19,605 nt of DNA from Actinomycetota bacterium (GTDB lineage Bacteria > Actinomycetota > Actinomycetes > Nanopelagicales > Nanopelagicaceae). Under the pieces are notes generated by a model that did not search any database, was not told the DNA's origin, and saw nothing but the letters and a program-made list of their open reading frames with translations. A program made the translations under genes and the position numbers. The DNA is taken from the NCBI GenBank assembly GCA_009927705.1, contig RFMK01000139.1, forward strand, positions 1 to 19,605, read 5' to 3'. Positions 15,502 to 19,605 of this stretch are shown here, in pieces. How positions within the stretch are numbered: the first letter of the stretch is position 1; each line of letters begins with the position of its first letter.

Positions 15502-16098
15502 CTACAGCGTTAAACGTGAGCGAATCTTCTCCAAAGTCTTTGGTCCAACTCCAGAGACTTTGAGTAGATCCTCTATAGCCATAAATGGGCCATTTTGATT
15601 ACGGTAAGTAATGATACGCGCAGCAATGACTGGCCCAATTCCCGCAAGCGAATCGAATTCTGGCTTAGTGGCTCGATTTATATTGATTGTTCCAGTGAAC
15701 TTCTTAGTTGATTTTGGATTCGTCGCTGAGAGTTTGGAAACATATCCGACATAGATCTGTTCACCATCCACCAATACCCGAGCCAAATTGATCTCGCTTG
15801 TATCTACCCCTTTAAGTGCACCGCCTGCTGCTTTAATGGCATCAGCTACGCGAGATCCTTGGAGCAATGGATACACGCCAGGTGTTTTTACCTTGCCCGC
15901 AACATGGATCAAGATTGTTGATTGAATGGGAGAGATAGATAGAACTGGCTTCGGTGATTCCTGAGCAATAGCGCTCCCTCGAGTTGTGAGAAAGAGAAAG
16001 ACCGAAAATGTGATGGCTACAAGCGAGACTGCAATCAATCCTTTCTTCTGGTCAGATGAAAAGCCTAAGAAATTATCTTTTAATTCACGTATCTGCAT
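15502..16098 (-). CDS. comEA: ComEA family DNA-binding competence protein
   Basis: ComEA is a membrane-anchored double-stranded DNA receptor that hands DNA to the ComEC channel. The protein is 198 aa from ATG 16098. It has a short cytosolic start, one membrane helix (about 19-37), a Pro/Ser linker, an SLBB domain (about 62-117, with IHVAGKVKTPGVYPL and the matching INLARVLVDGEQIYV), and two helix-hairpin-helix motifs (about 138-197: GIGPVIAARI and GVGPKTLEKI). Architecture and length are typical. A TTG at 16125 would add nine residues; neither start has a clear Shine-Dalgarno, so the start is uncertain. It lies in the leuS-comEC interval as in other Actinobacteria. The 16099-16181 gap shows no convincing promoter or terminator. 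Its partner comEC is broken, so function in DNA uptake is doubtful. Confidence 0.92.
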   Translation of the reverse strand: MQIRELKDNFLGFSSDQKKGLIAVSLVAITFSVFLFLTTRGSAIAQESPKPVLSISPIQSTILIHVAGKVKTPGVYPLLQGSRVADAIKAAGGALKGVDTSEINLARVLVDGEQIYVGYVSKLSATNPKSTKKFTGTININRATKPEFDSLAGIGPVIAARIITYRNQNGPFMAIEDLLKVSGVGPKTLEKIRSRLTL

Positions 16099-16181
16099 GG
16101 GCGCATTGAAGCCCCGCCTCTTCAATAGATTTCAATAATTGATGAGATTAGTGCAGAACTAGATAATGTGGATAGCGCGTA

Positions 16182-18638
16182 CTACAGGACGATATTGACG
16201 AACTTGGGCGCCTTGGTGATGACCTTCTTAGGGGTCTGAGAACCTAATTCGGCTTTGACCGCTTCATCAGCCATTGCCATCGCTTCGAGTTCGGCATCTG
16301 TGGTGTTAGGCGAGATATCAATGCGTGACTTGATCTTTCCGTTTATTTGGAAGATTGCAGTGACTGAATCCTGGGTAAGTAAGTCGGGATTAACAGTTGG
16401 CCATCCTGCGAGCGCCACAGATGGTTTATGTCCAAGCTTTTCCCACATCTCTTCTGCGGTATACGGAGCAATCAATGAGAGTGAAATAGCGACAATTTCA
16501 GTGGCCTCACGAACGGCAGGGTCTGCCGGTCCGCATCCCGAATCAATTGCTTTACGCGTTGCATTCACTAGCTCCATTACTCGCGCAACGGCGACATTGA
16601 AGCGGAATGATTCGACTGCAAACGAGATGTCATGAAGCGCTCTATGAGTAACTTTTCGCAGCGCAAGATCACCGGATGAAAAATCAATTCCGGCAGCACT
16701 AGTAACATCACCTGCAAGGCGCCATGCGCGATTGAGGAATTTGGCAGAACCAGCCGGTGAAACATCGGCCCAATCCACATCATCTTCCGGCGGACCAGCA
16801 AAGACCATGGTCAATCGGATTGCGTCAACGCCATGTTTCTCTAACTCGTCCGAGAGGCGAACAAGATTTCCACGACTCTTACTCATCGCAGAGCCATCCA
16901 TGATGACCATACCTTGGTTTAAGAGACGAGTGAACGGTTCAGTGAAATTCAAATACCCCATGTCATTCAACGCTTTGGTGAAGAATCGGGAATAGAGCAA
17001 GTGCAAGATCGCGTGGGTTACGCCACCAACATATTGGTCAACTGGTAACCAAGTATCCACTTCCTCTTTGACGAAAGGTTTGTCGTGTGAATTGACACTT
17101 GTGTAACGCAAGAAGTACCACGATGAATCGACAAATGTATCCATAGTGTCGGTGTCGCGTAACGCTTTACCGCCACACTTAGGGCAAGCAACATTGACCC
17201 AATCGAGGGCTGTAGCAAGTGGTGATGTTCCCTTGGGTTTGAGATCAAGCGTTGATGAATCAGGAAGTCTTACTGGAAGTTGATCATCTGGAACAGGGAC
17301 CTCACCGCACTTTTCACAATGAATGATTGGGATAGGTGTACCCCAATAACGCTGACGTGAGATGAGCCAATCGCGAAGACGATAATTATTCGACGCTTTT
17401 CCAAGACCTTTAGCCTCAAGTTCAGAAGTGATTTTCTTGATGGCGTCAGCGCTACTTAGTCCATTTAATGAGCCAGAGTTGATGAGCTTTCCATCTCCAT
17501 CAGTCGCAACGCCGCTGGTTGCGGGATCCTCTTCCTCAGTCTCTACGACCACCCGCACAGGAAGTTTCATTGCACGCGCAAAATCTAAATCGCGCTGATC
17601 ATGCGCTGGTACAGCCATAATCGCGCCAGTTCCATAATCAGCAAGAACATAATCACTAGCCCAGATTGGAATTCGTTCGCCATTGACTGGGTTAATGGCG
17701 TGACGACCCAAGAAAACGCCAGTCTTCGGACGATCGGTTGCGAGGCGATCGATATCGCTTGCGGCTTTAACTGAATCAAAGTATTTATTGAATTCAGATT
17801 CGACGGAAGTTCCCGTGACGAGATCGCGCGCCAAGTCGCTATCAACAGCAACGACCATAAATGTTGCACCATACAAAGTGTCGGGTCGTGTCGTGTAAAT
17901 GACTACAGGCTTATCGCGATCTTCAATCTCAAATGTGACTTCCGCACCAACGGACTTCCCGATCCAGTTGCGCTGCATCGTTAAGACTTTCTCGGGCCAT
18001 TTACCTTCGAGTTGCTGCATATCTGCTAGTAAACGTTCGGCATAGTCCGTGATCTTGAAATACCACTGATTCAATTTCTTCTTGGTGACCGCGTTGTCGC
18101 ATCGTTCACAAAGTCCAGCAACAACTTGTTCGTTTGCAAGCACAGTCTGGCAATCAGGGCACCAGTTGACCGCCGAATCCTTCCGATAAGCAAGACCTTT
18201 TTCATACATCCGATTAAAGATCCATTGATTCCACTTGTAGTACTCCGGATCGCATGTATAAAGAACGCGATCCCAATCAAACGAACATGCGTAGCGTCGC
18301 ATCGAGGCGCGCTGAGTGTTGATGTTTTCGTACGTCCAAATACTTGGATCTTCGTTACGTTTGATCGCGGCATTTTCTGCGGGTAATCCGAATGCATCCC
18401 AACCAATCGGGTGCATGACGTTGAAACCTTTTTGTACCCAATATCGAGCGATTACATCGCCCAGCGCATATGCCTCCGCGTGGCCCATGTGAAGGTCGCC
18501 CGATGGATAGGGAAACATGTCGAGCACGTATTTCTTCGGGCGTGGATCATCGGTTCTGCCCGAACGAAATGGCGCAATCTCATCCCAGATCGGAAGCCAC
18601 TTTTCTTGGACGTGATGAACGTCGTACGCCTCATGCAT
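16182..18638 (-). CDS. leuS: Leucyl-tRNA synthetase
   Basis: Class Ia synthetase that charges tRNA-Leu and edits mischarged tRNA, 818 aa, typical of bacteria. The catalytic Rossmann fold has the HIGH motif HMGH (50-53, in YPSGDLHMGHAEAYA) and KMSKS as MSKS (585-588). Zinc-knuckle cysteines occur in CPDC (160-163) with CERC (177-180), and again in CEKC (441-444) with CPKC (485-488). The CP1 editing domain (about 220-420) holds TTRPDTLYGATF (249-260) and YGTGAIMAVPAHDQRD (335-350), with the editing Asp347. An anticodon-binding helical domain and the small C-terminal domain follow, ending PKFVNIVL. The ATG at 18638 is 9 bases after the dehydrogenase stop. It has no good Shine-Dalgarno, but a -10-like TAACCT lies six bases upstream. 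Confidence 0.98.
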   Translation of the reverse strand: MHEAYDVHHVQEKWLPIWDEIAPFRSGRTDDPRPKKYVLDMFPYPSGDLHMGHAEAYALGDVIARYWVQKGFNVMHPIGWDAFGLPAENAAIKRNEDPSIWTYENINTQRASMRRYACSFDWDRVLYTCDPEYYKWNQWIFNRMYEKGLAYRKDSAVNWCPDCQTVLANEQVVAGLCERCDNAVTKKKLNQWYFKITDYAERLLADMQQLEGKWPEKVLTMQRNWIGKSVGAEVTFEIEDRDKPVVIYTTRPDTLYGATFMVVAVDSDLARDLVTGTSVESEFNKYFDSVKAASDIDRLATDRPKTGVFLGRHAINPVNGERIPIWASDYVLADYGTGAIMAVPAHDQRDLDFARAMKLPVRVVVETEEEDPATSGVATDGDGKLINSGSLNGLSSADAIKKITSELEAKGLGKASNNYRLRDWLISRQRYWGTPIPIIHCEKCGEVPVPDDQLPVRLPDSSTLDLKPKGTSPLATALDWVNVACPKCGGKALRDTDTMDTFVDSSWYFLRYTSVNSHDKPFVKEEVDTWLPVDQYVGGVTHAILHLLYSRFFTKALNDMGYLNFTEPFTRLLNQGMVIMDGSAMSKSRGNLVRLSDELEKHGVDAIRLTMVFAGPPEDDVDWADVSPAGSAKFLNRAWRLAGDVTSAAGIDFSSGDLALRKVTHRALHDISFAVESFRFNVAVARVMELVNATRKAIDSGCGPADPAVREATEIVAISLSLIAPYTAEEMWEKLGHKPSVALAGWPTVNPDLLTQDSVTAIFQINGKIKSRIDISPNTTDAELEAMAMADEAVKAELGSQTPKKVITKAPKFVNIVL

Positions 18639-18644
18639 GTGCGT

Positions 18645-18650
18645 AGGTTA
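18645..18650 (-). promoter_or_regulatory. Candidate -10 element for leaderless leuS
   Basis: TAACCT (18650-18645, minus strand) fits the TANNNT -10 pattern and ends six bases before the leuS ATG, the spacing expected of a leaderless transcript. It overlaps the TAA stop of the upstream gene. No good -35 is visible at 16-18 bases, so this is weaker than the phoH case. Confidence 0.3.
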
Positions 18651-19601
18651 CCGCCAACGAACGCCGGTTAATTCCTCGCTGACGCTCCATAGATTGCGCG
18701 CCAAGCTTTGATCGTAAGCGATTGAACGCGCCCGTGTTGCTTTTGGAAAGCCACGCATTTCCATCAACCCATCTGGGCCGATATATGTTGCGCCATACAG
18801 GTTAGGGAATGTAGCAGCGCAGAGCGTTGGAAGTGCGCCACGTGAAGCAGATTGGGCGATGACCGCATTCATGAGCGAGGTAACTCTCTCTTCAACAACT
18901 TTGCCGCGCATCTGCGGACTTACCGATTGAAGATTGGTATTTGAATAACCAGGATGAGCGGCAAATGCATTAAATGGATATCCGCGCGCAGTCGACATTC
19001 GTTGTAGTTCGAAGGTAAAAAGTAGATTCGCTAACTTGCTGGCTCCATAAGCGCCCCAAGGTTGGTACTTATTGCGCCCTAAGCAGATGTCACGAATGGT
19101 TTCAGTTGATCCATCGCCAAATGAACCCATCCGATGAGCCTGGCTAGCAATTGAAACAACCCTCGACTTCACACGATCCGAAAGTAATCCTGCGAATGCA
19201 AAATGCCCTAAATGGTTTGTTCCCATTTGTAATTCGAAATCATCTGCGGTTTTCGTAAATGGAACTGCCATAACGCCGGCGTTGAGAATCAGAACATCGA
19301 TGTTAGAGGTGACTTCGCGTGCTGCTTTGCGAACGCTATTGAGATCTGCAAGATCAAGGATAAGAATGGAGACTCGTTCGCTCGCGAGTTCTTTACGGGT
19401 TCGTTCCGCCTTCTCCTCGCTGCGTCCGGTGATTGTGACGCGAGCGCCGGCACGAACTAACTCGCGCGCAGCTTCTTTGCCAATTCCACTTGTTGCTCCA
19501 GTAATAAGAAAATGTTGTCCGGAAAGATCTGGAAGATCGCGCGCTGACCAGCCGCTCGGGATACGCTGGAGCGGAAGTCGGGCATTCGTTGCGTCTGTCA
19601 T
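18648..19601 (-). CDS. Short-chain dehydrogenase/reductase (retinol-dehydrogenase-like)
   Basis: Classical SDR of 317 aa that oxidises or reduces a carbonyl or alcohol with NAD(P)(H). The cofactor motif is TGATSGIG (34-41), and R60 after the second strand favours NADP. The structural motif is NAG (107-109). The catalytic tetrad is N129 (TNHLGHF), S150 or a nearby Ser, Y185 and K189 (YGASK). The 25-residue N-terminal extension ending in SARDLPDLSGQHFL and the C-terminal Tyr/Gly-rich segment match the retinol dehydrogenase/WWOX-like actinobacterial subgroup. The real substrate is unknown. The ATG at 19601 is four bases from the window edge, so its ribosome site and promoter cannot be seen. leuS begins 9 bases after its stop. 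Confidence 0.88.
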   Translation of the reverse strand: MTDATNARLPLQRIPSGWSARDLPDLSGQHFLITGATSGIGKEAARELVRAGARVTITGRSEEKAERTRKELASERVSILILDLADLNSVRKAAREVTSNIDVLILNAGVMAVPFTKTADDFELQMGTNHLGHFAFAGLLSDRVKSRVVSIASQAHRMGSFGDGSTETIRDICLGRNKYQPWGAYGASKLANLLFTFELQRMSTARGYPFNAFAAHPGYSNTNLQSVSPQMRGKVVEERVTSLMNAVIAQSASRGALPTLCAATFPNLYGATYIGPDGLMEMRGFPKATRARSIAYDQSLARNLWSVSEELTGVRWR

Positions 19602-19605
19602 CGAG

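Noticed and set aside
16255..16635. Plus-strand open frame of 126 codons opposite leuS
   Set aside because: Antisense to the LeuS anticodon-binding region, with no ribosome site or recognisable motif.
1..19605. Mobile elements, CRISPR arrays, prophage or defence genes
   Set aside because: No transposase, integrase, direct-repeat array, toxin-antitoxin pair or nuclease system was seen; every gene is housekeeping or a common accessory gene in conserved order.

Overview
This window is a dense run of housekeeping genes. Every gene I can support lies on the minus strand, so transcription runs from high to low coordinates. Most gaps are 0-60 bases, and several stop and start codons overlap (ATGA, TAATG). 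Gene content and order (leuS, comEA, comEC, holA, rpsT, lepA, hemW, hrcA, dnaJ, rsmE, HIT, phoH, ybeY, CNNM/CorC) are those I associate with Actinobacteria. The base composition is moderate, not GC-rich, and the packing is tight. That suggests a streamlined, lower-GC actinobacterium, for example a freshwater acI / Nanopelagicales type. The lineage is an inference from order and composition, not from a database match.

Layout in transcription order: (1) 19601-16182 holds a short-chain dehydrogenase of the retinol-dehydrogenase type, then leuS. (2) 16098-13219 holds the DNA-uptake pair comEA and comEC; comEA is intact but comEC is broken. (3) 13228-11899 holds holA (DNA polymerase III delta) and rpsT (ribosomal protein S20). 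(4) 11862-8847 holds lepA (EF4) and hemW (heme chaperone). (5) 8832-6333 holds a small DoxX-like membrane protein, hrcA (heat-shock repressor) and dnaJ. (6) 6333-3731 holds rsmE, a HIT protein, phoH and ybeY, a translation and RNA-quality group. (7) 3734-71 holds a CNNM/CorC-type CBS protein, a fumarylacetoacetate-hydrolase-family enzyme, gltX and tRNA-Gln(CUG).

The genes serve mainly protein synthesis and its quality control: two aminoacyl-tRNA synthetases, a tRNA, S20, EF4, 16S rRNA methylation, YbeY/PhoH, and DnaJ with HrcA. Replication (delta clamp-loader subunit) and DNA uptake are also represented. gltX beside a tRNA-Gln fits the indirect route to Gln-tRNA used where GlnRS is absent.

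The most notable observation is comEC. Its reading frame is broken by one extra T in a T5 run at 14315-14319. Its 5' end, which encodes three recognisable membrane helices, has no in-frame ATG, GTG or TTG; one missing base after the ATG at 15480 would repair it. These are either two real inactivating indels or two assembly errors. I also see a well-formed promoter placed for leaderless translation of phoH, a weaker one at leuS, and a promoter-bearing inverted repeat ahead of rpsT. I see no mobile element, CRISPR array, prophage or defence system, and no sign of a novel multi-gene system.
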